From: an uncultured Negativicutes bacterium
Lineage (GTDB): Bacteria; Bacillota; Negativicutes; Acidaminococcales; Acidaminococcaceae
NCBI GenBank assembly: GCA_947074185.1
Contig: CAMTOO010000004.1
Coordinates: forward strand, 1 to 55,772
Length of the DNA: 55,772 nt
Direction: 5' to 3'
Below, piece by piece: positions 18,013 through 26,841 of the stretch. The notes below the pieces were generated by a model. It worked only from the letters and a program-made list of their open reading frames with translations. It searched no databases and had not been told where the DNA came from. Made by a program: the position numbers and the translations under genes. Position 1 is the first letter of the stretch. Each line of letters opens with the position of its first letter.

Positions 18013-18306
18013 CTATTTCTTATTTTTCATGTTTTTCAATACGATTGCATAACCGTCTGCACCATAGAATAAGCAACGTTTTACTCTAGATACTGTAGCT
18101 GTACTTGCGCCAGTTTTCTTAACGATATCTTCGTACTTTTCGCCAGCATCTAACATTTTAGCAACTTCTAAACGTTGACTAAGTGCTTTTAATTCGCTGA
18201 TAGTACAAACATCTTCTAAAAATGCGTAGCATTCTTCTGTGTTTTTTAGAGATAATAGCGCCTCCAATAATTGATCTGTCAATCCGTCTCTTACATTTTT
18301 TGCCAT
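18013..18306 (-). CDS. YerC/YecD-family TrpR-like regulator, probably HisR
   Basis: This 97-residue protein is a helix-turn-helix protein of the TrpR superfamily (LEDVCTISELKALSQRLEVAKML, then GASTATVSRVKRCLFYG as recognition helix; each is a separate stretch). YerC-type proteins at the head of histidine operons in Firmicutes have been described as histidine-responsive repressors. It is the first gene of the operon, 14 bases before hisZ, and a palindrome lies in its promoter, so autoregulation with histidine as co-repressor is likely. Function is inferred from position and family. Confidence 0.88.
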   Translation of the reverse strand: MAKNVRDGLTDQLLEALLSLKNTEECYAFLEDVCTISELKALSQRLEVAKMLDAGEKYEDIVKKTGASTATVSRVKRCLFYGADGYAIVLKNMKNKK

Positions 18307-18329
18307 GATAATTCCTCCTAATTTTTATT

Positions 18330-18380
18330 GGTAAATTCATTACCTTTTCACAATTTATCACTTTATCTTGCGAAAGTCAA
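18330..18380 (-). promoter_or_regulatory. Histidine operon promoter with candidate operator
   Basis: On the minus strand TTGACT (18375-18380), a 17-base spacer and TAAATT (18352-18357) form a good promoter. Just downstream, over the expected start site, lies the palindrome GGTAA-N5-TTACC (18330-18344), suitable for a dimeric repressor such as the operon's own TrpR-like protein. Confidence 0.65.
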
Positions 18381-18422
18381 GTTTTTTCTCAAAAAAATTT
18401 TTATTCTTTTTCAATTTTTCTA

Positions 18423-18451
18423 TTGACAAGTTTCAAGATTATATGTATTAT
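18423..18451 (+). promoter_or_regulatory. Promoter of the metNIQ operon
   Basis: A perfect TTGACA (18423-18428), a 17-base spacer and TATTAT (18446-18451) stand immediately before the SAM riboswitch. Confidence 0.85.
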
Positions 18452-18471
18452 TGTCCTATAACTTAAAATTG

Positions 18472-18572
18472 TTCATCAAGAGTAGCTGAGGGATTGGCCC
18501 TGTGAAGCTACGGCAACCACACTAAGAGAGTGAACGGTGCCAAATCCAACGGAAGTTATTCCGACAGATGAA
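18472..18572 (+). ncRNA. SAM-I (S-box) riboswitch
   Basis: The P1 arms ttcatc (18472-18477) and gatgaa (18567-18572) enclose the conserved S-box order: AAGAG-AG pattern, GAGGGATTGGCCC, GAAGCTACGGCAACC, GTGCCAAATCC and a final hairpin. It is followed at once by a terminator and the methionine importer genes, so high S-adenosylmethionine should stop transcription. Confidence 0.95.
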
Positions 18573-18590
18573 GCTGATATATGACATATT

Positions 18591-18620
18591 AACTCTTCAC
18601 CTGTGTGAAGAGTTTTTTAT
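18591..18620 (+). terminator. Regulatory terminator of the SAM riboswitch
   Basis: aactcttcac (18591-18600) and gtgaagagtt (18605-18614) pair perfectly over 10 bp with a CTGT loop and a T run. It is the expression platform of the riboswitch, about 50 bases before metN. Confidence 0.92.
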
Positions 18621-18672
18621 CTTATCTGGTGAACGAAAACAAATAGCTTAGCTATTTAGAAAGGACGTAATT

Positions 18673-19710
18673 ATGATTAAGTTAGTTAATGTAGAAAAAA
18701 CTTACTACAGTAAAGCTGGTGACATCCACGCTTTGAAAGCAACAAACCTAGAGATCAACGCTGGTGAAGTTTTTGGAATTATCGGCTTGTCTGGTGCAGG
18801 CAAATCTACTCTTATAAGGTGCCTTAATATGCTTGAAGTACCTACAGGCGGCAAAGTTTTTATAGATGGAGAAGATATTACTTCTATGAGCGACTCCGAA
18901 CTTCGTAAAGCTCGCCAAAATATCGGTATGATTTTTCAGCATTTCAATCTCCTTGCGTCTCGTACTGTTTTTGATAATGTTGCCTTTCCTTTAGAAATAC
19001 AAGGTTTATCTAAAGAAGAAATCGCAAAAAGAGTTACTCCTCTTCTTGAATTAGTTCAATTAGAAGATAGAGCAAATTATTATCCTAGCCAACTTTCTGG
19101 CGGACAAAAACAACGTGTTGGTATTGCAAGAGCTCTTGCAAGTAATCCAAAAGTGCTTTTGTGTGATGAGGCAACTTCTGCTCTTGATCCACAAACAACT
19201 CAATCTATTTTGACTTTGCTTAAAGACATTAATAAAAGAATGAATCTTACTATCGTTTTAATTACTCACCAAATGGAGGTAGTTAAAGAAATTTGTGACC
19301 GTGTTGCTGTTATAGAAGCTGGTCATATTATTGAAGAAGGTTCCGTATTTACTGTATTTACAAATCCTCAAACAGAAACTACCAAAGAATTTGTAAAAAC
19401 TGTTAGCAATGCTTCTTTACCTGCTATCTTTAATCCAGCAGATGTAAAAGATCATTACTTTGATGGTGCAAAACTCATAACTAAATTACACTTCCTCGGC
19501 AACAGCGCTGGCGATCCTGTAGTTTCTGGTATGATTCGCAAATATGAAGTTGATGTTAATATTCTTTATGGCAACATTGATTATCTTCAAGAAATGCCTT
19601 ATGGAACTTTAATTATTGAAATCTCCGGTGATAAAGCAGCTTTAGAAAGTTCTATTGCTTATTTAGAAACCGCACACTTAAGATTGGAGGTGATGGGTTA
19701 TGTCTCCTGA
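18673..19710 (+). CDS. metN: Methionine ABC importer ATP-binding protein
   Basis: This 345-residue ATPase has Walker [10 protein letters not shown] (38-46), the signature LSGGQKQR, Walker [13 protein letters not shown] and a C-terminal NIL domain (about 265-345) that in MetN binds methionine and inhibits transport. With MetI and MetQ it imports methionine. It is the first gene under the SAM riboswitch and overlaps metI by 11 bases. Confidence 0.97.
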   Translation: MIKLVNVEKTYYSKAGDIHALKATNLEINAGEVFGIIGLSGAGKSTLIRCLNMLEVPTGGKVFIDGEDITSMSDSELRKARQNIGMIFQHFNLLASRTVFDNVAFPLEIQGLSKEEIAKRVTPLLELVQLEDRANYYPSQLSGGQKQRVGIARALASNPKVLLCDEATSALDPQTTQSILTLLKDINKRMNLTIVLITHQMEVVKEICDRVAVIEAGHIIEEGSVFTVFTNPQTETTKEFVKTVSNASLPAIFNPADVKDHYFDGAKLITKLHFLGNSAGDPVVSGMIRKYEVDVNILYGNIDYLQEMPYGTLIIEISGDKAALESSIAYLETAHLRLEVMGYVS

Positions 19711-20359
19711 GTTAGTCGCATTGTTAGTTAAATCTTTCTGGGAAACATGCTATATGGTCCTTGCATCAACAGTACTTGCGTCCCTAATAGGGATCCCCCT
19801 TGGCATTATCTTAACAGTAACTCGTAAAGATCATATTTTGCCAAACGCTGCAATCAACGGTATTCTAGGAGCTATTGTTAATGCAACCCGTTCAACTCCT
19901 TTCATTATCTTAATGGTAGCAATCATTCCTGTTACAAGAATTCTTGTTGGTTCTTCCATAGGAACTACCGCAGCAATCGTACCTCTAACAATTAGTGCAG
20001 CACCTTTTATTGCTCGTATCATTGAGTCATCTCTCCTTGAAATCGATCATGGTGTTATTGAAGCTTCTCAAGCAATGGGCGCAAGTCCAATGCAAATCAT
20101 TCGCAAAGTGCTTCTTCCTGAATCACTCCACTCTATAGTTCTTGGTATCACTCTTGCAATAATCAGTCTTATTGGTTACTCTGCAATGGCTGGTGCTCTT
20201 GGTGGTGGTGGGCTTGGAGATTTAGCAATTCGCTATGGTTACCAACGTTTCCAAACAGAAGTTATGGTAACAACAGTTATCGTGCTTATAGTTATGGTTC
20301 AAGCAATGCAATCTCTAGGCAACTTCTGCTCTAGAAAATTAAATAAATCAAAATTATAA
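19700..20359 (+). CDS. metI: Methionine ABC importer permease
   Basis: The 219-residue membrane protein has five or so helices and the permease-ATPase coupling motif EASQAMGASPMQIIRKVLLPES. Its length is normal for MetI. It overlaps metN and is followed by two binding-protein genes. Confidence 0.96.
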   Translation: MSPELVALLVKSFWETCYMVLASTVLASLIGIPLGIILTVTRKDHILPNAAINGILGAIVNATRSTPFIILMVAIIPVTRILVGSSIGTTAAIVPLTISAAPFIARIIESSLLEIDHGVIEASQAMGASPMQIIRKVLLPESLHSIVLGITLAIISLIGYSAMAGALGGGGLGDLAIRYGYQRFQTEVMVTTVIVLIVMVQAMQSLGNFCSRKLNKSKL

Positions 20360-20383
20360 TCGTAATATATGGAGGAAATTAAA

Positions 20384-21214
20384 ATGAATAAATTAACTAA
20401 AATTTTAATCGCTAGTGCTCTTTGCGTTAGCACGTTCTTAACAATCGGCTGCGGTGGCGGCGAAAAAAAAGCAGCAGCTCCTAAAGCTGATGCTCCTATC
20501 AAAATTGGTGTAACTGCTGGTCCTCATGCTGAAATCATGGATAATGTAAAAAAATTAGCAGCTAAAGAAAACCTTAATGTTGAAGTTGTTGAATTTGCTG
20601 ATTATGTAACTCCTAACGTAGCTCTTTTCCAAGGCGAGCTTTTTGCTAATAGCATGCAACATGCTCCTTACCTTGTAGCTACTCTTAAAAAAGAGCCTAA
20701 ATTTGATTTAAAAGAAGTTTTCAAAACAGTTAACTTCCCAATGGCTGTATATTCTCAAAAAGTAAAAAAAGGCGAAGAAATTCCTAATGGTGCTGTAGTT
20801 GGTATTCCAAACGATCCATCAAATGGTGGGCGCGCACTTTTAGTTCTTGCTCATGCTGGTTTAATCAAAGTTAAAGATATCAATGATGTTACTACTTCTG
20901 TAGCAGATATCACTGAAAATCCTAAAAACCTTAAATTCTCTGAACTTGATGCTGCTACTATTCCGCGTAGCCTTCCAGACTTAACTGTTGCTGTAATCAA
21001 TGCTAACTATGCAATTCCAGCTGGTTTAAATCCAAGCAGTGATTCTATTATCTTAGAAGATTCTAAAAATCCTTTTGTTAATATCTTTGTTACTAAAGAA
21101 TCTAATTTAAATGATCCACGCATTGCAACTCTTAAAAAAATCTATCAATCACCTGAAAACGAAAAATTTATTTTAGAACAATTTAAAGGTACAATTCTTC
21201 CTGCGTGGAAATAA
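20384..21214 (+). CDS. metQ: Methionine-binding lipoprotein MetQ, first copy
   Basis: The 276-residue NlpA-family lipoprotein is anchored at Cys23 (TIGC). I use ATG 20384, because GGAGGA at 20371-20376 precedes it; an in-frame ATG at 20369 overlaps that site. Family patterns include IKIGVTAGPHAEIMD, IPNDPSNGGRALLVL and AVINANYAIPAGL. It delivers methionine or a related compound to MetNI. Confidence 0.94.
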   Translation: MNKLTKILIASALCVSTFLTIGCGGGEKKAAAPKADAPIKIGVTAGPHAEIMDNVKKLAAKENLNVEVVEFADYVTPNVALFQGELFANSMQHAPYLVATLKKEPKFDLKEVFKTVNFPMAVYSQKVKKGEEIPNGAVVGIPNDPSNGGRALLVLAHAGLIKVKDINDVTTSVADITENPKNLKFSELDAATIPRSLPDLTVAVINANYAIPAGLNPSSDSIILEDSKNPFVNIFVTKESNLNDPRIATLKKIYQSPENEKFILEQFKGTILPAWK

Positions 21215-21242
21215 TTAGACCTATAATAGAGGAGAGAATATT

Positions 21243-22061
21243 ATGAAAAAATTATTAACACTTATTGCTGTTTTATGTGTAGCAGCACTTACTATCGCTG
21301 GTTGTGGTGGTAGTTCTGATAAAAAAGAAGCTAGCAAAGACTCTAAAACTATTAAAGTAGGTGCTACAGCTGTTCCACATGCAGAAATCTTAAATTTTGT
21401 AAAACCTGAACTTGCAAAACAAGGTATTAACCTTGAAGTTATTGAGTTTGCTGATTATATTAAACCTAACTTAGCTCTTGCCGATAAAGAACTTGATGCT
21501 AACTACTTCCAACATATTCCATATTTAGAATCTTTTGTTAAAGATAGAAATTTACCATTAGCTTCTTTCACTAAAGTTCACATCGAGCCAATGGGTATCT
21601 ATTCTAAAAAGCTCAAAGCTATTGGAGATATCACTAACGGAATTAAAATAGCAATTCCAAATGATCCAACTAATGGTGGTCGTGCTCTTAATCTTTTACA
21701 AAGTGCTAAACTTATCCAATTAAAAGAAGGTGTTGGTGTTAATGGTACTGTAGGAGATATTACTTTAAATCCTAACAACTTACAATTTGTAGAAATCGAA
21801 GCTGCTCTTTTGCCTCGTTCTTTAGACGATGTTGATTTAAGCGTTATCAATGCTAACTTTGCAATGGAAGCAAACCTAAATCCTACTACAGCTTCCTTAT
21901 TCACCGAAGCTGGCGAATCTCCTTATGTAAATATCGTTGCTATTCGTAAAGGCGACGAAAATAGACCAGAACTTCAAACTCTTTCAAAAGCACTTAATAC
22001 TGAAAGTGTTAAAAAGTTCATCCTAGAAAAATATAAAGGTGCAGTAGTTCCTGTATTCTAA
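21243..22061 (+). CDS. metQ: Methionine-binding lipoprotein MetQ, second copy
   Basis: The 272-residue paralogue of the preceding gene has its own lipobox (IAGC, Cys21) and the same core (VGATAVPHAEILN, IPNDPTNGGRALNLL, SVINANFAMEANL). The two copies differ at many positions, so the duplication is old and the two proteins may prefer different ligands, such as D-methionine, methionine sulfoxide or dipeptides. Both can share one MetNI pair. Confidence 0.94.
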   Translation: MKKLLTLIAVLCVAALTIAGCGGSSDKKEASKDSKTIKVGATAVPHAEILNFVKPELAKQGINLEVIEFADYIKPNLALADKELDANYFQHIPYLESFVKDRNLPLASFTKVHIEPMGIYSKKLKAIGDITNGIKIAIPNDPTNGGRALNLLQSAKLIQLKEGVGVNGTVGDITLNPNNLQFVEIEAALLPRSLDDVDLSVINANFAMEANLNPTTASLFTEAGESPYVNIVAIRKGDENRPELQTLSKALNTESVKKFILEKYKGAVVPVF

Positions 22062-22063
22062 TA

Positions 22064-22095
22064 AAAAAGACCGATGCTAAGCATCGGTCTTTTTA
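22064..22095. terminator. Bidirectional terminator between metQ and tetR
   Basis: aaaaagaccgatgc and gcatcggtcttttt pair perfectly around TAA. It closes the methionine operon and touches the stop codon of the convergent tetR gene. Confidence 0.9.
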
Positions 22096-22761
22096 TTTTG
22101 CAGCTATACCGTACAAAAAGTTTTTTACAACTAACTCTGCGTATTCTTTTTGAGTAATAGTTTTGTTAAATTTCCTTAAATGGAATACTCTCATCATTAC
22201 TCCAAAAAATAAATCTCTTGAGCAAGGATGAATATTTATATCTTTATCGATAACTTTTTCTTTTTGCCCTTCACATAACAACTCTTCAAATATTTTAACT
22301 TCTTCATTGAGTATACTATAATAGCGCACTAAAATATCTTGTTCTTCTTTAGTAGGCAAATCACCCCAGCTAGTGTGAAATTCCCATTTATCACCATTTC
22401 GAAAAGCAAAATAACCTTTATTGCTGCCAGTCATTTCAAATACTAAAACTTGCCATAAAACAATATTATCTTCTAAAAAATTCACCCAAATATACAGCAT
22501 CTCTGAAAATTTTTCTAAAAAAGACTTTTTCTTATCTACAGCATGTAGTTTATCTAGCAATTTATGATGGCGTTCTTCTATCAAATGATAAAATAATTGT
22601 TCTTTATTGCCAAAATAATTGTAAATAGTTCCCTTGCCTACATCTGCTAAAGTCATTATATCGTCTACTTTAGCTTGCACATAGCCTTGTCTAGAAAAAA
22701 CTTCTTCTGCTGCCAAAAGGATTCTTTCTCTTTTGCTAAACTCAGTTGTATTTTCTGCCAT
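22093..22761 (-). CDS. TetR-family transcriptional regulator
   Basis: I start this 222-residue protein at ATG 22761 (MAENTTEFSKRERI), preceded by AGGAGC; an in-frame start at 22821 would add 20 hydrophobic and basic residues not typical of the family. The N-terminal helix-turn-helix is clear: ILLAAEEVFSRQGY, DDIMTLADVGKGTIYNYFGNKEQLF in two parts. The ligand domain is not recognisable. It is divergent from the korDABC operon 168 bases away and may control it. Confidence 0.88.
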   Translation of the reverse strand: MAENTTEFSKRERILLAAEEVFSRQGYVQAKVDDIMTLADVGKGTIYNYFGNKEQLFYHLIEERHHKLLDKLHAVDKKKSFLEKFSEMLYIWVNFLEDNIVLWQVLVFEMTGSNKGYFAFRNGDKWEFHTSWGDLPTKEEQDILVRYYSILNEEVKIFEELLCEGQKEKVIDKDINIHPCSRDLFFGVMMRVFHLRKFNKTITQKEYAELVVKNFLYGIAAK

Positions 22762-22862
22762 AAATTTGCTCCTAATAAATATTATATGTTCATTATATAT
22801 TTTCTTTACAAAAATTTCCATACTTAAAAAATATTTTTCTTTAATCTCTACTCTTTTTAAGA

Positions 22863-22868
22863 TATAAT
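22863..22868 (+). promoter_or_regulatory. Likely -10 of the kor operon
   Basis: TATAAT lies 61 bases before korD, with no good -35. The TetR gene reads away from it, so its own promoter shares this interval. Confidence 0.45.
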
Positions 22869-22928
22869 ATAAGGTGGAGTTATATATAATATGAAAATTT
22901 TTAAATTTAATAAGGAGGGATTTTAACT

Positions 22929-23120
22929 ATGAATCTAAAGATTTATACTGAACGGTGCAAAGGTTGCGGGATTTGTGCAGCATTCTGTCCAAAACAAATT
23001 TTAAAAGTTTCTGAAATAGAAAAAATAGAAGTTTTGGATGATGCTAGTTGCATAAAATGTGGCCAATGCGAATTACGTTGCCCTGATTTTGCTATCAATG
23101 TGGTGAAGGAGGAGAAATAA
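22929..23120 (+). CDS. korD: Ferredoxin subunit of 2-oxoacid:ferredoxin oxidoreductase
   Basis: This 63-residue protein is almost entirely two 4Fe-4S motifs: CKGCGICAAFCP and CIKCGQCELRCP. As delta subunit it passes electrons from the thiamine enzyme to free ferredoxin. The ribosome site AAGGAGGG is strong and its stop touches the next start. Confidence 0.93.
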   Translation: MNLKIYTERCKGCGICAAFCPKQILKVSEIEKIEVLDDASCIKCGQCELRCPDFAINVVKEEK

Positions 23121-24263
23121 ATGTCTAAAATTTTATTATTGCAAGGGAACCAAGCAGTAGTTGAAGGTGCTATTGCTGCTGGCGTAAAATTTTTTGGCGG
23201 CTACCCTATTACTCCATCCACGGAAATTGCTGAGCAATTAGCAGAGCGACTTCCTGAAGTTGGCGGCAAATTCATGCAAATGGAAGATGAAATCGCTGGT
23301 ATCGGTGCTATCGTTGGTGCAGCTTTAACTGGCAAAAAAGTTATGACTGCAACAAGTGGCCCTGGTTTTTCTTTAAAACAAGAATTTATCGGTATGGCTT
23401 GTTCTTCAGAAATTCCTATGGTTATTGTAGATGTACAACGTGTCGGACCATCTACAGGTCAACCTACTTCCCCATCTCAAGGTGAAATAATGCAAGCTCG
23501 TTGGGGAACTCACGGAGATCACTGGCTCATTGCGCTTACTCCTGCTAGTGTTCCTGAATGCTTTGATTTAACCTTAAGAGCTTATGCTTTAAGCGAAAAA
23601 TATCGTGTCCCAGTAATTCTTCTTATGGATGAAGTTATTGGTCACATGCGCGAAAAAATAGAACTTCCAGATACTTATGCTGATATTCCTCAAGCAGAAC
23701 GTAAACAACCAACTGTTCCGCCAGAAAAATTCTTGCCTTATAGTGTGGACGAAAGTCTTGTTCCAGCCATGCCGGCTTTTGGTAGTGGTTATCGTTGGCA
23801 TGTAACTGGCCTTGTACATGACGAAACAGGTTTCCCTAAAGGAACTCCTGAAGCTACACTTGCAGCTCAAAATCGCCTACGTGCAAAAATCGAAAACAAT
23901 GTAGATGATATTGTACAAGTAGAAAATTATAAAATGGAAGATGCAGAATTTGCTGTAATCGCATTTGGTGGTGCTGCTCGTACTGCTTATGAATCTGTAG
24001 ATATGGCTCGCAAAGAAGGTCTCAAAGTTGGACTTGTTCGCCCTATCACTATTTGGCCATTTGCCGAAAAACAAGTTAAAGAACTTGCTGAAAAAGTTAA
24101 TGGTATCCTCGTTCACGAACTTAACTGTGGTCAATATGTTCTTGAAGTAGAACGTGTTGTTGCTGGCAAAGTTCCTGTTCACCTTTATGGTAAATACGAT
24201 AACGAAGCTGCTACTCCACAAGAACTTTTAGATGAAATAAAAAAAGCTATGGCTAACAAATAG
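23121..24263 (+). CDS. korA: 2-oxoacid:ferredoxin oxidoreductase alpha subunit
   Basis: The 380-residue subunit shows the pyrimidine-domain sequence GYPITPSTEIAEQLAE, the conserved TSGPGFSLKQEFIGMA, and a C-terminal transketolase-like domain (VGLVRPITIWPF). With KorB it oxidatively decarboxylates a 2-oxoacid to its CoA ester. The gene order delta-alpha-beta-gamma matches 2-oxoglutarate:ferredoxin oxidoreductases, so succinyl-CoA formation is likely but branched-chain 2-oxoacids cannot be excluded. Confidence 0.94.
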   Translation: MSKILLLQGNQAVVEGAIAAGVKFFGGYPITPSTEIAEQLAERLPEVGGKFMQMEDEIAGIGAIVGAALTGKKVMTATSGPGFSLKQEFIGMACSSEIPMVIVDVQRVGPSTGQPTSPSQGEIMQARWGTHGDHWLIALTPASVPECFDLTLRAYALSEKYRVPVILLMDEVIGHMREKIELPDTYADIPQAERKQPTVPPEKFLPYSVDESLVPAMPAFGSGYRWHVTGLVHDETGFPKGTPEATLAAQNRLRAKIENNVDDIVQVENYKMEDAEFAVIAFGGAARTAYESVDMARKEGLKVGLVRPITIWPFAEKQVKELAEKVNGILVHELNCGQYVLEVERVVAGKVPVHLYGKYDNEAATPQELLDEIKKAMANK

Positions 24264-24279
24264 AGAGGAGACGATTATT

Positions 24280-25107
24280 ATGACTATGGAAAAATTGGTT
24301 GAAAAATATTTCCGTCCAGGTCGCTTACCTCATATTTGGTGCCCTGGTTGCGGTAACGGTATAGTTACAGGTGCTATTGTTAAAGCAATTGACAAACTCG
24401 AACTTGCAAAAGACGATGTTGCTGTTATTAGCGGTATCGGTTGCTCAAGTCGTGCATCTGGTTATCTTGATTTTAATACAGCAAATACTCTTCACGGTCG
24501 TGCGATCCCTATTGCCTCTGGCGTAAAAATGGGGGATCCTCGTTTGAATGTTATTGTAGTAACTGGTGATGGTGACTCAACTGCTATCGGTGGTAATCAC
24601 ATTATCCATGCTGCTCGTCGCAACATTGATTTAACTGTTGTTATTTTCAATAATAATATTTACGGTATGACAGGTGGACAATATTCCCCACTAACGCCTA
24701 TTCATTCTAAAGCTACTACAGCTCCTTATACAACTATTGAGCCAGCTTTTAATATTCCTGAACTTGTGAAAGCTGCTGGTGCAACTTTTGTTGCTAGGGC
24801 TACTACTTTCCACGCACAAATCCTTGCTGATGTAATTGCACAAGGTATTGCTCACAAAGGCTTTAGCGTTATTGAAGCAGTTTCTGCTTGCCCAATTTCT
24901 TTTGGTCGTCAAAACAAAATGGGTGGCCCTGCTGATATGATGAAATGGCAACGTGATCATGGCGTGCCTCTTGCAGCTTGGGATAAAATGACTGACGAAC
25001 AAAAAGAAGGCAAGTTCCCTATTGGCGTTCTTCACCACGATACAAGCAAACAAGAATATACTGACGCTTATGACGGTATTATTAAGACTGCACAGGGGGG
25101 TAAATAA
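24280..25107 (+). CDS. korB: 2-oxoacid:ferredoxin oxidoreductase beta subunit (thiamine-binding)
   Basis: The 275-residue subunit has the cluster and TPP signatures HIWCPGCGNGIV, GIGCSSRASGYLDFNT and the magnesium-TPP motif GDGDSTAIGGNH through FNNNIYGMTGGQ. AGAGGAG precedes ATG 24280. It forms the active site with KorA. Confidence 0.95.
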   Translation: MTMEKLVEKYFRPGRLPHIWCPGCGNGIVTGAIVKAIDKLELAKDDVAVISGIGCSSRASGYLDFNTANTLHGRAIPIASGVKMGDPRLNVIVVTGDGDSTAIGGNHIIHAARRNIDLTVVIFNNNIYGMTGGQYSPLTPIHSKATTAPYTTIEPAFNIPELVKAAGATFVARATTFHAQILADVIAQGIAHKGFSVIEAVSACPISFGRQNKMGGPADMMKWQRDHGVPLAAWDKMTDEQKEGKFPIGVLHHDTSKQEYTDAYDGIIKTAQGGK

Positions 25108-25108
25108 T

Positions 25109-25636
25109 ATGAAACATGAATTACGTTTATCCGGTACCGGTGGGCAAGGATTAATTACTGCCGGCATAATCTTAGCTGAAGCAGCTCTTTTAGATGGTAA
25201 ATTAGCTATCCAATCTCAATCTTATGGTCCAGAAGCTCGTGGTGGTTCTTCCAAAGCTGAAGTTATCATTTCAGATGAAACTATTCACTTTGGCAAAGTA
25301 ACTTGCCCTGACACTTTACTTGTAATGAGTCAAGAAGCTGCTAATAAATATACTAATGATTTAGGACCAAATAGTATTGTTATTACTGATAGCCTTTTCG
25401 TACAAAATGTACCTGGCTTTACCGGTAAAATCTATGCTCTTCCTATTACTCATAGTGCAAAAGAAGAACTTGGCAAATCTTTATTTGCTAATATCATTGC
25501 ACTTGGTGCTATTGTTAAACTTACCGGCGTTGTAAGTGATGCTTCTATTATAGAAGCTGTCCTTGCAAAAGTTCCTAAAGGAACCGAAGAAGCTAATAAG
25601 AAAGCATTAGAAATTGGTATGAGCTTAATTAAATAA
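25109..25636 (+). CDS. korC: 2-oxoacid:ferredoxin oxidoreductase gamma subunit
   Basis: This 175-residue protein begins MKHELRLSGTGGQGLITAG, the glycine-rich CoA-side motif of gamma subunits, followed by SYGPEARGGSSKAEVIIS. I use ATG 25109, one base after the korB stop and behind GGGGGG; a longer frame starting inside korB is not credible. Confidence 0.94.
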   Translation: MKHELRLSGTGGQGLITAGIILAEAALLDGKLAIQSQSYGPEARGGSSKAEVIISDETIHFGKVTCPDTLLVMSQEAANKYTNDLGPNSIVITDSLFVQNVPGFTGKIYALPITHSAKEELGKSLFANIIALGAIVKLTGVVSDASIIEAVLAKVPKGTEEANKKALEIGMSLIK

Positions 25637-25647
25637 TATTACATAAA

Positions 25648-25680
25648 AAACCAGAATGCCTAGGCATTCTGGTTTCTTTT
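25648..25680. terminator. Terminator of the kor operon
   Basis: aaaccagaatgcc and ggcattctggttt are perfect arms separated by TA, with a T-rich tail. It also faces the convergent aldo/keto reductase gene. Confidence 0.9.
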
Positions 25681-26691
25681 TTATTTTATAAAAGTTTTAA
25701 AGTCTTCATAATTTGCTTTTAATAAAGTTGGAATATCTAATCCATATGGACAATGACTTTTACATTTATTGCAATGCATACAATCATCTATCTTCGCCAT
25801 ATTTTCTTGAATTTCTGGAGTAGTAAATATTTCTACCGGAGCTCTTCTAAGCATTAAACTCATGCGTGCTGCAAGCGGTATAGTAATACCAGCTGGACAA
25901 GGCATGCAATAACCACAACCACGACAGAAACCACCAATAAGTTGTTCTTGGTCTTTAGCAATAATAGCTTTTAATTCTGTATCTAATTCTGGGTGATTAG
26001 TTTGATAACTTAAAAATTCATCTAGCTCAGATTCCTTTTGTACGCCCCAAATAGGTAAAACATGATCATGCTGCGCCATGAAAGCATAGGCAGCTTTAGA
26101 ATTAGTTATAAGCCCTCCTGACATGCCTTTCATTGCAATAAAGCCCATGTTGTTTTCTTTGGATTTTTGTGCAAGCATAAATTCTTTTTCGCTTGCTAAA
26201 TAAGAAAATGGAAATTGTAAGGTAGCAAATAAACCTGATTCAATTGCTTCTTCTGCAACTTGCCATTTATGATTGGTAATACTAATGAAACGAATTTTTC
26301 CCTCTTCTTGTGCTTTTAAAGCAGCATCATAGAGTCCGTCTGCACCACCTGGTCTTGGTACAAAATTAGGTGTATGGAATTGATATATATCTATATAATC
26401 AGTTTTTAAATTTTTTAAACTAGTGTCTAGATCTTTTACGAGATCTTCTCCAGTTTGTGCCATTGTTTTTGTAGCGATAAAAATATCTTTACGCACATCA
26501 CTAAGTGCATAACCTATTTTTTCTTCACTATCTGTATATGCTCTTGCTGTATCAAAGTAAGTAACGCCGTTATCATAAGCTTTGCGCAAAAGTTTTCCTG
26601 CTTCTTCTTTTGAAATCCTTTGAATTGGTAAGGCACCAAAACCGTTTTTATTTACTGTGATGCCAGTTTTTCCTAATGTTACCTTTAACAT
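25681..26691 (-). CDS. Aldo/keto reductase with C-terminal ferredoxin domain
   Basis: The 336-residue protein has an N-terminal aldo/keto reductase barrel with the tetrad Asp47, Tyr52, Lys75 and His106. The last 80 or so residues carry the cysteine sets CRGCGYCMPCP and CMHCNKCKSHCP for two 4Fe-4S clusters. Such fusions are common in anaerobes and may couple carbonyl reduction to ferredoxin, but the substrate is unknown. An extended -10 (TGATATAAT, TATAAT at 26738-26743) lies about 47 bases upstream of the start. Confidence 0.92.
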   Translation of the reverse strand: MLKVTLGKTGITVNKNGFGALPIQRISKEEAGKLLRKAYDNGVTYFDTARAYTDSEEKIGYALSDVRKDIFIATKTMAQTGEDLVKDLDTSLKNLKTDYIDIYQFHTPNFVPRPGGADGLYDAALKAQEEGKIRFISITNHKWQVAEEAIESGLFATLQFPFSYLASEKEFMLAQKSKENNMGFIAMKGMSGGLITNSKAAYAFMAQHDHVLPIWGVQKESELDEFLSYQTNHPELDTELKAIIAKDQEQLIGGFCRGCGYCMPCPAGITIPLAARMSLMLRRAPVEIFTTPEIQENMAKIDDCMHCNKCKSHCPYGLDIPTLLKANYEDFKTFIK

Positions 26692-26791
26692 ATTATCCCT
26701 CCAACTTCATCTTGTTTTTTTGAACTCTCCTTTTTTTATTATATCACAATTTCTAGCTTATTCCTTAAAGTTTGCTCTAAGCATAAATGGA

Positions 26792-26825
26792 GAAAGGTGC
26801 CTCGGCAAAAGCCAAGACACCTTTG
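26792..26825 (-). terminator. Probable terminator after amt
   Basis: aaaggtgcctcggc and gccaagacaccttt pair with two wobbles around AAAA. The T run beyond it on the minus strand is short, so termination may be partial. Confidence 0.6.
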
Positions 26826-26841
26826 AGGAGTATATAAACTA

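Noticed and set aside
22773-22800. AT-rich near-palindrome upstream of tetR
   Set aside because: The symmetry is imperfect and of a kind expected in such AT-rich DNA, so I did not call it a TetR operator.
24691-25167. 158-residue reading frame opposite korB
   Set aside because: It is the antisense of the korB/korC genes, rich in Ser and Cys from reverse-strand codon bias, without a start signal.
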